A stretch of 64,000 bases of DNA from Geomonas limicola (GCF_014193675.1 NZ_BLXZ01000001.1:620001-684000); one strand, 5' to 3'. Positions 20,369-29,320 are shown, counted from the first letter of the stretch. Notes: generated by a model not told the origin, from the sequence alone. Made by a program: numbers and translations.

Positions 20369-20498
20369 CATCGTTGACAGCTCGAACAGTTCCCTATACT
20401 AGTTAAGAGCGATGTTCCCTGAGACCTGCTCGAATTATCTCTAAGACCTACCCGATACCGCGTTAAAACCTACTTGATGCTGCAAGCTAGCGCTGCAG

Positions 20499-20533
20499 AA
20501 TCCCCCCTTGGAAAAGGGGGGACAGGGGGGATT
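20499..20533. repeat. C/G-run inverted repeat
   Basis: AATCCCCCC ... GGGGGGATT, enclosing a nested CCCCTTGGAAAAGGGG. Similar C/G-run hairpins recur at 29.7 and 30.1 kb, so this is a dispersed intergenic repeat. The rest of 20245-20545 shows no gene. Confidence 0.6.
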
Positions 20534-20545
20534 CGCTTTTAAAGT

Positions 20546-21037
20546 TCAGTAACCATCCTGATGATGTCGCGAATCGAGACTCAACGGTCCCGAGCCAAAC
20601 TGGGTTATGAGCAGCGCCCCGCCCAGCATCGCCAGATTCTTCATAAACATGATCATCTGAATCTGCGCAGCCCCCGGGTCATCCACCTTCCAGAAAGCGT
20701 GCATCATCAGGGTGACCGGCACCAGGAAAAGCACCAGGAGCCAGCCGCCGATCCTCGCATGGAAGCCGAAGAGCACACTGAGGGCCCCGACGAAGGCAAT
20801 GATCCCCGAAACCGGCACCAGGAAGGACGCCAGCGGCACCCCTTGCGCTGCCGCGTACTCTATGGTCTGGCTACTGAAGTGTTGCGGCGCCGAGAACAGA
20901 AAGATGGCGGCGAAGAAAACCCGGCCAAAGAGGACGACGGCCTCGGTCACGTGGGTCTGGTGATGCTCATGCACCCCTTTCTCATCGAGGTGGAGCATGT
21001 GAAGCATGTCGTGATACATGTTGCTAACGGTGTTCAT
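20546..21037 (-). CDS. DoxX-family membrane protein
   Basis: A 163-residue protein with four membrane helices (roughly 28-48, 70-92, 96-116, 128-148) and the DoxX/SURF4-like pattern GRVFFAAIFLFSAPQHF and GGWLLVLFLVPVTLMMHAFW. DoxX proteins are quinone- or redox-linked membrane subunits, but most relatives are uncharacterised. The His-rich N-terminus (HDMLHMLHLDEKGVHEHHQTH) is unusual and might bind metal. GGGAGG seven bases before ATG 21037 fixes the start; the longer reading to 21079 runs into the CAATTG repeat region. Confidence 0.88.
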   Translation of the reverse strand: MNTVSNMYHDMLHMLHLDEKGVHEHHQTHVTEAVVLFGRVFFAAIFLFSAPQHFSSQTIEYAAAQGVPLASFLVPVSGIIAFVGALSVLFGFHARIGGWLLVLFLVPVTLMMHAFWKVDDPGAAQIQMIMFMKNLAMLGGALLITQFGSGPLSLDSRHHQDGY

Positions 21038-21054
21038 GGCTAACCTCCCTCTGA

Positions 21055-21242
21055 GCAATTGACAATTGGCAATTGACAATGGACGATGAAAGCCTAAACA
21101 CCTGACCTGTCGAACGTGATCTTCTTATCGGTGATGCGTTCCTTGACGTCAATCGTCCACCGTCAATGTCAATTGTCTCACTCCTCAATTGTCAATCGTT
21201 TCCCATTCAATTGTCAATTGTCAATTGTCCACTGTCAATTGC
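21055..21242. repeat. Array of CAATTG/TCAATTGT heptamer-type repeats
   Basis: About a dozen copies of the palindromic core CAATTG or one-base variants, mostly spaced 7 bp (CAATTGT CAATTGT CAATTGT), interrupted by unrelated bases at 21080-21160. The array lies between the DoxX gene and a lipoprotein gene and runs into the lipoprotein 3' end. Confidence 0.8.
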
Positions 21243-21676
21243 CCTCCATCAAAGCTCTGGATCCAGAACGCCGACCCCTCTATGTCGTCGACCCCGTTGT
21301 AGCGGTAGGTGAAGGCCAGGTGCGAGCCGGGCTGGGGACGCACGGGGATCCTGATAGCGAAACTCCCTTGGTCACCCAGGTTGAGCACACTGGGAGCGAT
21401 CAGGGCTCCCTCGGTCCCAGCAACCTTGCCGTCCGGACCGACCACCGATACCCAGACCACCAACCCCTCGGCGAACAGCCAACGCGTACTGCGAATCACC
21501 CCCGAAACGAGGACCCCGTCGTCGGAAACCTTGGTATCCCAGGCGAGTTTCATGTCGAACTGGCTGTACTTCTGCGGCAGCGTGGTGAACGGGTCCGGCG
21601 CAATCGGGCCCGTAGTGGCGCAACCTGCAGTTAAGATCAGCGCTGACAGAAGAACAGCTGCTACTGTCTGTTTCAT
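21221..21676 (-). CDS. LEA-type/FxLYD-like lipoprotein
   Basis: A 151-residue lipoprotein: signal peptide with lipobox LTAGC (Cys19), then a mature beta-rich domain (about 38-145) of strands such as VLVSGVIRSTRWLFAEGLVV and GSFAIRIPVRPQPGSHLAFTYRY. The layout resembles FxLYD/LEA14-like immunoglobulin folds common in Geobacter lipoproteins; the assignment is tentative. ATG 21676 has GGGAGGG six bases upstream. The last residues (QLTVDN) are encoded by the CAATTG repeat array, so the native C-terminus may have been replaced. Confidence 0.8.
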   Translation of the reverse strand: MKQTVAAVLLSALILTAGCATTGPIAPDPFTTLPQKYSQFDMKLAWDTKVSDDGVLVSGVIRSTRWLFAEGLVVWVSVVGPDGKVAGTEGALIAPSVLNLGDQGSFAIRIPVRPQPGSHLAFTYRYNGVDDIEGSAFWIQSFDGGQLTVDN

Positions 21677-21875
21677 AGTATCCCTCCCATAAAAACGCAG
21701 TCATTGTACCTCATCTGCACCGTTCCTCTCCACAAAATCTTCCTTTTCAGAGATACCAGGCCGTCCGGATAGCGAACCGGGTGATTGAGGGTGCGTCGTG
21801 CCGCGTCCATAATTTTTGCACGATTCACTGCTAGGGTGACTGGTACACCTGAAACTGCATCCGAGGGACAACGGA

Positions 21876-22124
21876 ATGGATTCTGCCGCAATTGGAAAGA
21901 TTATCGCCGCAAAGGCCAAGGCTTCAAAAGCGGGGAAGAGGCCGTTTTTACAACTTGGAGCGGGTGGTAACTGCACCCTGTGGGACAAGGATCCCCACAG
22001 GGGACGACGTGCCGTGATCCTGGGACACTGGGTGCTCGACGACACGCAGATCGGACTCATCCAGTCAATGGGCCTCATCCAATGCCCACAGCAGTCTGAC
22101 GAAGATACCAAAGCTCGAGAGTAG
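21876..22124 (+). CDS. Small hypothetical protein
   Basis: An 82-residue reading frame beginning MDSAAIGKIIAAKAKASKAG, basic at the N-terminus and ending in an acidic tail. It has a GAGGGA-type ribosome site and a good downstream terminator, and no better gene exists in this stretch. The opposite-strand frame at 21701-22216 has an improbable composition. No family recognised. Confidence 0.5.
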   Translation: MDSAAIGKIIAAKAKASKAGKRPFLQLGAGGNCTLWDKDPHRGRRAVILGHWVLDDTQIGLIQSMGLIQCPQQSDEDTKARE

Positions 22125-22170
22125 CCGGCCGAAGCGGACCCGAGCCGCCCAGGTGGTCTCCATTCAACGT

Positions 22171-22207
22171 AAAAGGGTGCAGCGATCTCTCGCTGCACCC
22201 TTTTTTT
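22171..22207. terminator. Bidirectional intrinsic terminator
   Basis: Stem GGGTGCAGCGA/TCGCTGCACCC flanked by AAAA and TTTTTTT between convergent genes. Confidence 0.9.
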
Positions 22208-22256
22208 GTCTCTCAACCAGGACTCCCTCTACGCGGCGACTCTCCACGCTAAGCCG

Positions 22257-24023
22257 TCACAGGGGAGACGTGTCCACCTGGTCTCCGCCAGTGTGATGCA
22301 GAGCCGGGAGTTCGTCCCTGACCCGCTCCCGTTCCCGATCGATCTGCTCCTCGGTCGCCCCGAGCCGACGCAGCATGAACTCGGTCATGTTCAGAGCGAT
22401 CTCCCCCTCCCCGGAGAAAACCGCTGCGGCCCCGGCCTTCCTGAGTTCGGGGACCTCCCGCAGGTAGATGCTTCGGGCGATGATCTGCAACTCGGGGTTG
22501 AGATCCCGTGCAGCCCGGATCACCTCTGCGGTCCCCTGCATTCCGGCCGAGGTGATGATGAGAGCGGCGGCCCCACGTACTCCAGCTGCCTCGAGAACCG
22601 TGGGATCGCTCGCATCTCCCAGAAGTGCCGAGATCCCCTGGGCCTGAAGCTCGCGCACCGTCTGCAGGTTCAGCTCGATCACCACCGGTTCGATGTCGTT
22701 CTCGGTAAGCAGCCGGGTGAGCGTTCTGCCGGTAGGTCCGTAGCCGATGACCACCGCCGCAGCGCGGGACGCAGGTGGCAGCGGGGCCAGTTCCGCGTGC
22801 TTCCCGCTCCGCCGGGAACGTGTCTCCAGGTACTGCCAGAAACGGGTCGTCCTGGCCCGGCGCTCCATGGGCTGGATCAGCCGGTAGAGCAGCGGGTTGA
22901 GACTGATGGAGATGATGGCGGCCGCCACGATGGCATTGGAACCCTGCTCCCCCAAAACGCCGAGTCCCCGCCCCACGCTGGCCAGAATAAAGGAAAATTC
23001 GCCTATCTGCGCCAGTGCAAACGCGACGGCCAGCGCAACCCGCGGAGCGTACCCCAGGGCAAGGACCAGGATGAGCGCGGCAAGCGGTTTTCCCACCAGG
23101 ATCACGGCCAGGGTGGCCAGTACGAGCCCCGGGGCCTGCAGCAACTGGCCGGGATCGAAGAGCATCCCCACCGAGACGAAGAAGAGCACGGCAAAGGCGT
23201 CCCGCATGGGGAGCGCCTCGGTTGCCGCACGCAGGCTGAAATCCGATTGTTTCACCACCATCCCCGCCAGGAACGCCCCCAGTGCCATGGAAACCCCGAA
23301 GATCTTGGCGGCGCCGACGGCGATTCCCAGGGCGACCACCAACACCGTAAGGGTGAACAACTCGCGGGAGCGGGTCCGGGCCACCTGCTCCAGCATCCAG
23401 GGGACCAGCCGGCCGCCGACGTAGAAGATCACGGCGACCAGGAGGGAAATCTTGACCAGCGAGGTCCCGGCCGCCACCAGGAGCCCGGTCGGCCCGGTGT
23501 TCCCCGGTGCGAAGAGCGCCGGAAGTATCACCAGAAGAAACACCGTGAGGATGTCCTCGACGACCAGCCACCCCACGGCGATGTGCCCGGCCGGCGTGTG
23601 CAGCTCGTTGTTGTCCACCAACACCCGCAAAAGGACCACGGTGCTGGCGACCGAAACCGCGAAGCCGAAGACGATCCCGGCGGACCAGCTCCACCCCAGC
23701 CAGCGCGCCACCAGGCAGGACAAAAGCGTTGCCGCCGCGCTCTGGCAGAGGGCGCCGGGAACGGCCACCCGGCGCACCTCGAGCAGTTCCTTGAAGTGGA
23801 ACTGCAGCCCGACCCCGAACATGAGCAGGATGATGCCGATTTCGGCCAGTTGTTCGGCGAGGACCCGGTTCGCGACAAATCCCGGGGTGTGCGGGCCGAC
23901 CGCAATGCCGGCTACCAGGTAGCCGACGATGGAGGAGAGACCGAGCCGGTGGGTGAGGTAGCCAAAGACGAGTGCCGCGCTCAGGCCGCCGGTGACGGTC
24001 AGTATCAGGGTGAGATCATGCAT
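22257..24023 (-). CDS. CPA2 monovalent cation:proton antiporter with TrkA-N domain
   Basis: A 588-residue inner-membrane antiporter of the KefB/YbaL type, exchanging K+ or Na+ for protons. The N-terminal Na_H_Exchanger domain spans about 5-380 with 12-13 helices; VGWLVVEDILTVFLL and ALAQIGEFSFILASVG are family blocks. A Rossmann RCK/TrkA-N domain (about 400-520) has the nucleotide motif VIGYGPTGRTLTRLL. A final helical tail follows without a TrkA-C domain, as in YbaL. Its ATG lies 9 bp after the secF stop codon, and the ribosome site AGGAAGG overlaps that stop, so the two genes are almost certainly one operon with coupled translation. Confidence 0.93.
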   Translation of the reverse strand: MHDLTLILTVTGGLSAALVFGYLTHRLGLSSIVGYLVAGIAVGPHTPGFVANRVLAEQLAEIGIILLMFGVGLQFHFKELLEVRRVAVPGALCQSAAATLLSCLVARWLGWSWSAGIVFGFAVSVASTVVLLRVLVDNNELHTPAGHIAVGWLVVEDILTVFLLVILPALFAPGNTGPTGLLVAAGTSLVKISLLVAVIFYVGGRLVPWMLEQVARTRSRELFTLTVLVVALGIAVGAAKIFGVSMALGAFLAGMVVKQSDFSLRAATEALPMRDAFAVLFFVSVGMLFDPGQLLQAPGLVLATLAVILVGKPLAALILVLALGYAPRVALAVAFALAQIGEFSFILASVGRGLGVLGEQGSNAIVAAAIISISLNPLLYRLIQPMERRARTTRFWQYLETRSRRSGKHAELAPLPPASRAAAVVIGYGPTGRTLTRLLTENDIEPVVIELNLQTVRELQAQGISALLGDASDPTVLEAAGVRGAAALIITSAGMQGTAEVIRAARDLNPELQIIARSIYLREVPELRKAGAAAVFSGEGEIALNMTEFMLRRLGATEEQIDRERERVRDELPALHHTGGDQVDTSPL

Positions 24024-24032
24024 GGATCAGGT

Positions 24033-24953
24033 TCACCTTCCTCTCGTGGGTAGTGCGCTCCCCATGCGTCTCTCCAACTCCGCGACAATCGGGGCAGCGA
24101 TGAAGATCGAGGAGTAGGTTGCGATAACCACCCCGGTTACCAGGGCCAGGGCGAAGTCGTGGATCACCTCACCGCCGAACAGCAAGAGCGAAGCGGCCGC
24201 CAGGAACGTGGTGAGGGAGGTAATTACGGTGCGCGGCAGCACTTCGTTGATGCTGAAGTTGAAAATCTCCGCAAGCGGCTGGTCCAGATTGCGCTGCATG
24301 TTTTCCCTGATCCGGTCGAAGACCACCACCGTGTCGGTAAGCGAGTAGCCGGCGATGGTCAGGATGGCAGTCACGAACAGCAGGTTGATCTCCTTGTCCA
24401 GCACGAAGAACAGGGCGACCATGGCAAGGATGTCGTGCAGCGTGGCGACGATGGCGCCGATGCCGAACCTGGTGTCGAAGCGCCAGGCGATGTAGCCCAC
24501 GATCCCCAGCATGACGAAACCGATCGCCTTCAGCGTGTCCCCCTTGAGCTTGTCCCCGATGGCGGGGCCGATCTCGGTGGAACTTTCGACAACGAAGGCG
24601 TTCTGCGGGAACTCCTTCTGGAACGCTCCGGTAATCTGCTCGGCCAGGTTCGCCGTCTCGTGGCGCGCCTTGCCCACCTTTATGAGCAGCCGGTTCCCGT
24701 CCGCGATCTCCTGGAGCTGCGCCTCGGGGATGCCGCTGCGCCCGAGAAGCGCCCTCGCCTGGTCCAGCGGCACCGGCTGCTGGAAGCTCAGCTGCACCGA
24801 GGTCCCGCCGGAGAAATCGATCCCCATGTTGGCGGCGTTCCTGGCGATCTGGACGACGCCGATTATTCCAATGATGGTAATGATAGCAGAGATGAGGAAA
24901 CTGATCTTCCTCTTTCCAATAAAGTCAATGGCTGTATTTTTCAGAAGTTCCAC
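24033..24953 (-). CDS. secF: Protein translocase subunit SecF
   Basis: A 306-residue SecF, the RND-fold partner of SecD that uses the proton or sodium gradient to complete export through SecYEG. It has six membrane helices, the periplasmic P1-like region after MGIDFSGGTSVQLSFQ, and the conserved block GYSLTDTVVVFDRIREN. GTG 24953 with AAGGAG seven bases upstream is preferred to the longer frame, and gives the normal family length. Unusually, no secD or yajC lies upstream; the next gene downstream is the antiporter. It may therefore be a second secF copy or one separated from its partner by rearrangement. Confidence 0.92.
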   Translation of the reverse strand: MELLKNTAIDFIGKRKISFLISAIITIIGIIGVVQIARNAANMGIDFSGGTSVQLSFQQPVPLDQARALLGRSGIPEAQLQEIADGNRLLIKVGKARHETANLAEQITGAFQKEFPQNAFVVESSTEIGPAIGDKLKGDTLKAIGFVMLGIVGYIAWRFDTRFGIGAIVATLHDILAMVALFFVLDKEINLLFVTAILTIAGYSLTDTVVVFDRIRENMQRNLDQPLAEIFNFSINEVLPRTVITSLTTFLAAASLLLFGGEVIHDFALALVTGVVIATYSSIFIAAPIVAELERRMGSALPTRGR

Positions 24954-25182
24954 AACGAGTCTCCTTAAGGGCACGGGCGCGGAAGGCCCAGCCCGGTACA
25001 CCGGCTGATTGCCGGGACAAGGGGGTACAGGGGGCTCGGCCGGCACGCGACGCGCATGCCCAAAAGGAGATCGCAGCGCGAACTGGACCGTCGCTCTGGT
25101 GCAGAAAAAGAGCGTCGTCTCGACTGAAGGAACAGCGCAGAGTAATAGCGCCGGACCAAGCGGGATGTAGACGTCGGAGTGG

Positions 25183-25533
25183 TTAGGCTGGCGGTGCGCG
25201 CGCGGGGAGAGACGCGAGGGAGCTGGATCGGAAAGAGTCGTTTCTGAGATCAACGCCGCTAACCAGCAGGAACCGGGAATCGGCGCACGGCGCTGCGGCG
25301 AGAATCAGGAACGAGGTGGAGGATTTGCCCAGTTTGAAATGGGCGGATTTGTGGGAGGTCTTGCAGACCGCCGCGCTGTCCGCATGTTTGGCGACCAGCG
25401 AGAGCCCGGAGGTCAGGTCCGACGCACCGTTCCAGGCGGGAAGGTTAACGCCCTGCGCGACGAAGAAAACCGTCAGCGCCACGATCAGCGGCAGCAGGAA
25501 ATTCCTGGATGTGAAATTACGGGAAGGATGCAT
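25183..25533 (-). CDS. Putative exported protein, unknown function
   Basis: A 116-residue reading frame: basic N-terminus, one hydrophobic segment (about 13-29) like a signal anchor, then a polar, Ser/Ala-rich region with two Cys and a Pro/Arg-rich end. The ribosome site is weak (GGGGG) and the ribosomal frame is the best available for this 600-bp stretch upstream of secF. No family recognised. It could be spurious. Confidence 0.4.
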   Translation of the reverse strand: MHPSRNFTSRNFLLPLIVALTVFFVAQGVNLPAWNGASDLTSGLSLVAKHADSAAVCKTSHKSAHFKLGKSSTSFLILAAAPCADSRFLLVSGVDLRNDSFRSSSLASLPARAPPA

Positions 25534-25589
25534 CGTGCCCCCACCCTATACGAATTTTACCGGGAGGGCAAGCTTCGGCCGCGAGAATG

Positions 25590-25912
25590 TCCGACATGAT
25601 CCAGCGAAAGTGAACAGTTTCGACAGGAGAGGTGATACGTTCCGGCAGATGTGCATCACATTTTTGCAAACGTCGAAACTTTTTTATCAAAGTGACTTAC
25701 TTTCCTTTAGAAGTCGGCATTTTTCCGGCGACGTAGCACATCTTTCAGCAGAAGTGGGTGACTTCCCCCTGAACGTGGAAAGCTTTCAGAAATGATTTCA
25801 ACTTTCCGCGAAAAGTGACCACATCTGCAGGACAGTTGAAACATCTGGGGGAAACATAGTCATTTTCTGCCGGAATGTTGGCACGTTTACCGGGGAGTTG
25901 TACCAAAATGCC
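25590..25912. repeat. Cluster of degenerate 20-25 bp units, probable IS21-type end remnant
   Basis: Roughly a dozen imperfect units follow head to tail. Their shared core is CATTTTCCGGCGAAAGTG-like (for example GGCATTTTTCCGGCGACGTAG, CAACTTTCCGCGAAAAGTG and TCATTTTCTGCCGGAATGTTG). Such multiple terminal repeats are transposase-binding sites at the ends of IS21-family elements. No istA/istB gene remains here. No coding region is supported in the stretch 25534-26022. Confidence 0.55.
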
Positions 25913-26022
25913 TGCACCGGGATCCCGATGCAGGCACGCTGGATTAACGTTGCAGATACGTACTACGACAGTTGGGGGAGCGCCGATCGACAAGGCCACC
26001 CCGGAAACCTTTCAGGTAATGA

Positions 26023-27665
26023 TTAACCTAGCTTGAACTGACTGACGAGGCTGCGCAGATCCTCGGCCAGGCCTGCCAGTTGTCGGGCTGCTTCCGCTGA
26101 CTGTTGGGCTCCGCACGAGGTATCGTGTACCACCTGGGTGATCTGCTGGATGTTGCCGGTTATCTCCCCGGTGGTCGCAGTCTGTTCTTCCGCCGCCGTT
26201 GCGATCTGATTCGCCTGCAGGGTAACCTCGCTGATGCGGTTGAGGATTTCTTGCAGGGCCTCACCCGATTTGGCCGCCTCCGCGGTTCCCGCCTCGACTT
26301 CCTGGACGCCCTGCTGCATCGCCTCAACCGCTCCCTTGGTCTCCGTCTGGATCATCTTGATCATGTTGGAGATTTCCCCGGTGGCCCTGGTGGTGCGTTC
26401 GGCCAGTGCCCTCACTTCATCGGCCACCACCGCGAAGCCACGCCCCTGCTCCCCTGCCCGGGCAGCCTCGATAGCTGCGTTCAAGTCGAGGAGGTTGGTC
26501 TGGTCCGCAATATCCTGGATGGTGCCGATGATCTCGCCGATCTGGTCGCTACGCGACCCCAAACCTGCCACCGTGGTGGCAGAAGAAGTTACCCGCGCGG
26601 CGATCTGCTGCATTACGGTTACGGTTTTGTCCACAATTGCGGCGCCGGTGAGGGCCGTGTCTGTCGCCTGTTTACTCCCCTCGGCGGTCTGGTGGCAGCT
26701 GTGCGCGATCGTCATAGAGGTGGCAGCCATCTCCTCGCTGGCGGTGGCAACCGTTGCGGTCTGTGCCGCAACCTCCTCTGCGCCTGTCGCGATCCGTTCC
26801 GCTGTGGAGTTGAGCTGTCCGGCCGCCTCCGCCACCTGCAGGCTGCTCTGCACCACCTGGTTCATGGTTTGCTGCAGTTTATCTGTCATCTCGTTCACTT
26901 CCCCCGCCAGCATCCCCATCTCGTCGCGGGTCCGGACCGAGGAACGGGCCGTCAGGTCGCCCGCCGCCACCTGGGACAAGGTGTCGTAGACCATCTGGAG
27001 CGGACGGCTGATGGAATTGGCAATGAGCAGCCCTATCAAGGAGAGGAACAGGGCTGCGAAGATGGCCACCCCGACCATCACCTTGAAAGAAACCCGGTAG
27101 GATGCCAAATCCCTGGTGTAGCTCGATTGAGCCTCGTTCACATTCAGGTCGACCAGGTCGTCAATGGCCTTGACGGCTTCACGCTGAGAGGTGCCACCGT
27201 ATCAGTGGCAAAGAGTAGTGCGGCGGCGCGGCCCTCGGGGTTACCCACGCTATCCTTCGCCATCTGCTCCAGTTTGGTACCCTGGACCAAATACTCTTCG
27301 CATCCCAGCCGAAACTTTTCGATGAGCTCTTTTTCCTGCGGTTCCAGGTCGAATTTAAGGAAGTCGGCAATGCCCTCCTTGATCGCCTGCTTTCTTTTTA
27401 CGATGTCTTCTGCCTTTGCGGCAAACTTCGCCGGGTCATGGAGTATCAGCATGTAGACCAGGTTCAGGCGTATCCCCTGCAGGTTGTTTTTCAGGTCGTT
27501 GAGCATGTCGACGTGCTTTACCGCGGTACTCAATTCCTTCTCGTCGTCGGCCATGGCTCCCATCTTCGAGAGCCCCAACCAGACGACCAGGGACATGACA
27601 CACACCGCCAAGAAAACCATGACCTGCAATTTTGTTTTAACCCTGAGATTCATCCAAATGTTCAC
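26023..27665 (-). pseudogene. Methyl-accepting chemotaxis protein, frameshifted
   Basis: Two adjoining frames make one chemoreceptor of about 547 residues. The first (from GTG 27665, AAGGAGG seven to eight bases upstream) encodes a membrane segment and a periplasmic four-helix sensor up to TDTVAPL near 27170. Translation then leaves frame and stops at 27144. The other frame continues the same protein (EAVKAIDDLVDLNVNEAQSS), with the second membrane segment, HAMP, and the tip block [20 protein letters not shown], where Leu replaces the usual Ala after NLL. A single inserted or lost base at about 27160-27175 explains it; a sequencing error is the alternative. Confidence 0.85.
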
Positions 27666-27728
27666 GTAGTCCCTCCTTCGCCGTGTGTGCCGCAAAACGT
27701 GCTGAATCCGTCAAAACTCTCACCCCTC

Positions 27729-27756
27729 TTGTCGCCACCACATATTACAAACTTGA
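27729..27756 (-). promoter_or_regulatory. Possible sigma-28 promoter of the broken chemoreceptor gene
   Basis: TCAAGTTT (27756-27749; 7 of 8 to the FliA -35) and GGCGACAA (27736-27729; 6 of 8 to the -10), but the spacer is 12 bp rather than 11. Confidence 0.45.
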
Positions 27757-27846
27757 GGGATAAATCTTACATTTCTTTCCTATAGCACCTCACCCACCGG
27801 CGTTGGTCTCGCAATGGACTGCACAGAGAATCTCGATCCCCCTCTC

Positions 27847-27875
27847 TTGACTCACGTATGAAAATTACCTACACT
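27847..27875 (+). promoter_or_regulatory. Sigma-70 promoter of the PAS/Cys-tail gene
   Basis: TTGACT, 17-bp spacer, TACACT; the reading frame opens 50 bp downstream. Confidence 0.5.
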
Positions 27876-27924
27876 GCTCAACGTATACAAAACATTCACA
27901 TCTCCCCTATCTTGCAAGCCCCCC

Positions 27925-28548
27925 ATGTCGAGATATGTCATGCCACTAAAGAACCTGACAGACAACGAGTACCTCAGAGCAGTCATCGATGCCATTCCTT
28001 CACTCGTGTTCATAGTCGACACCGACCTGAAGGTTCTCGATGTTAACCGAGCTGCCCGAAAGGTACTTGGTTCCGAGTCGGAGCTCATATTAAAACGACT
28101 CTGTGGGGAAGTACTACACTGTATCCATGAACTGGATTCTCACAAGAAGTGTGGGCAGACACCCTTCTGCGAAGACTGTATACTTCGAATCGCGGTTACC
28201 AGGGCGAGCGAAAGTAGCCGCATGTTCCGAGAAAAGTACCGAATGGTGCACCGTCGTAACAATACCGATTACCAAGCTGACTATTTTGTCACCGCATCAC
28301 CGTTCAACCACAATGGCAGCACCCTCCTGATCATGGTACTGGAGGACGTCACCGAACTGCTTGCGCTAAGGTGTCTTTCAACGATCTGTTCCAACTGCCA
28401 CAAAATAAAGAATGAAGAGGGAACTTGGGAGAAGGTGCACGAGTACCTGGCAAGGAAGGAAAATATTCTCTTCTCTCATGGGATCTGCAGAGACTGTGCG
28501 AAACAACTCTTCCCGGAATTTGCCGAACGAATGGAGGAGCCTGGCTAG
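27925..28548 (+). CDS. PAS-domain protein with C-terminal Cys-rich (CxxC...HGxCxxC) tail
   Basis: A 207-residue cytosolic sensor. The PAS core (about 15-145) starts YLRAVIDAIPSLVFIVDTDL and contains an inserted Cys-rich loop (CGQTPFCEDC) that could hold a metal or sense redox state. The tail (about 150-195) is CSNCHKI ... W ... FSHGICRDC: four Cys and a His arranged like a zinc- or iron-binding knuckle. The gene at 42.5 kb ends in the same module. No kinase or output domain is present, so it may act through protein contact. The start is uncertain: ATG 27925 has no ribosome site, and ATG 27940 has a weak GAGAT. Confidence 0.82.
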   Translation: MSRYVMPLKNLTDNEYLRAVIDAIPSLVFIVDTDLKVLDVNRAARKVLGSESELILKRLCGEVLHCIHELDSHKKCGQTPFCEDCILRIAVTRASESSRMFREKYRMVHRRNNTDYQADYFVTASPFNHNGSTLLIMVLEDVTELLALRCLSTICSNCHKIKNEEGTWEKVHEYLARKENILFSHGICRDCAKQLFPEFAERMEEPG

Positions 28549-28620
28549 ATAGGTGTCGTGTTCCTGCCCCCAATTCCAAAGGGGGCGTTCCCCTGCCCCA
28601 CTTGTTTCCTTCCCTAAAAA

Positions 28621-28655
28621 GAAAAGGGCGCTGCCGAAGCAACGCCCTTCTTTCG
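28621..28655. terminator. Intrinsic terminator between convergent genes
   Basis: Stem AAGGGCG/CGCCCTT with loop CTGCCGAAGCAA. The loop is nearly identical to that of the hairpin at 30167-30199, so the terminator itself is a dispersed repeat. Confidence 0.75.
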
Positions 28656-28693
28656 ATCCCGTTTGCGGTACAGGCCGCACCATTCCGTAAAAA

Positions 28694-29320
28694 TCAGCTG
28701 TTCCAGGCAAGGTTTGCCGCAATCCCCCACATGGTGCAACCGACTACGGTGTCGAGCACACGCCAGGCAAGGGGCCTGCGGAACAGAGGGGCGAGCACCC
28801 GAGCACCATAGCCGAGACCATAGAACCAGGTACAGGAGGCGGAAATCGCCCCCAGGGCAAACAGCATCCGGGAGGGAACCGTATACTGACCAGCCACGCT
28901 GCCGAGGAGCAGGACCGTGTCAAGAAAGACATGGGGGTTGAGCAAGGTGAGCATGAGCGTGGTAACGGCGACCTTGGCCAGGGAGTCGGCATCGGTTTCG
29001 GCGTCATCGGTCGTGAGGGTTCCCGGCGAGGCCGCAGATTTGAAGGATCGTAGCCCGTAGAAGAACAGGAAAGCGACTCCCCCCCAAAGCGTTGCCTGCA
29101 ACAGGCGCGGCGAAGAGGCCACCAGCGAGCTGAAGCCACCGGTCCCCAGGGAGATCAGCAAGGCGTCGCAGACGAAACAGATGCTACAGACCGTAAAGAC
29201 GTACTGGCGCCGTAACCCTTGCCGTAACACAAAGGCATTCTGGCTGCCAATAGCCATGATCAGGCTCGCGCCAAGTCCGAAGCCGCTGAATGCCGGGGAA
29301 AGAGAAGAAATCAGGGTCAT
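28694..29320 (-). CDS. LysE/ArgO-type amino acid exporter
   Basis: A 208-residue inner-membrane protein with six helices and the LysE-family N-terminal block GLGASLIMAIGSQNAFVLRQG, plus LLNPHVFLDTVLLLG, the Asn-Pro-His motif typical of ArgO/LysE. Members export arginine, lysine or toxic analogues. A variable acidic loop (about 95-115) follows helix three, as in the family. No lysG/argP regulator lies beside it. ATG 29320 has a modest GGA site. Confidence 0.92.
   Translation of the reverse strand: MTLISSLSPAFSGFGLGASLIMAIGSQNAFVLRQGLRRQYVFTVCSICFVCDALLISLGTGGFSSLVASSPRLLQATLWGGVAFLFFYGLRSFKSAASPGTLTTDDAETDADSLAKVAVTTLMLTLLNPHVFLDTVLLLGSVAGQYTVPSRMLFALGAISASCTWFYGLGYGARVLAPLFRRPLAWRVLDTVVGCTMWGIAANLAWNS

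Noticed and set aside
21055..21242. Possible CRISPR array
   Set aside because: The CAATTG units are 6-7 bp and contiguous, with no spacers of constant length and no cas genes nearby.
22206..24053. 615-codon plus-strand frame opposite the antiporter
   Set aside because: Composition (Gln/Arg/Asp/Pro-rich, no hydrophobic segments) is that of an antisense shadow.
25590..25912. Possible CRISPR array
   Set aside because: Units are degenerate and adjoin each other; there is no alternation of an exact repeat with unique spacers.
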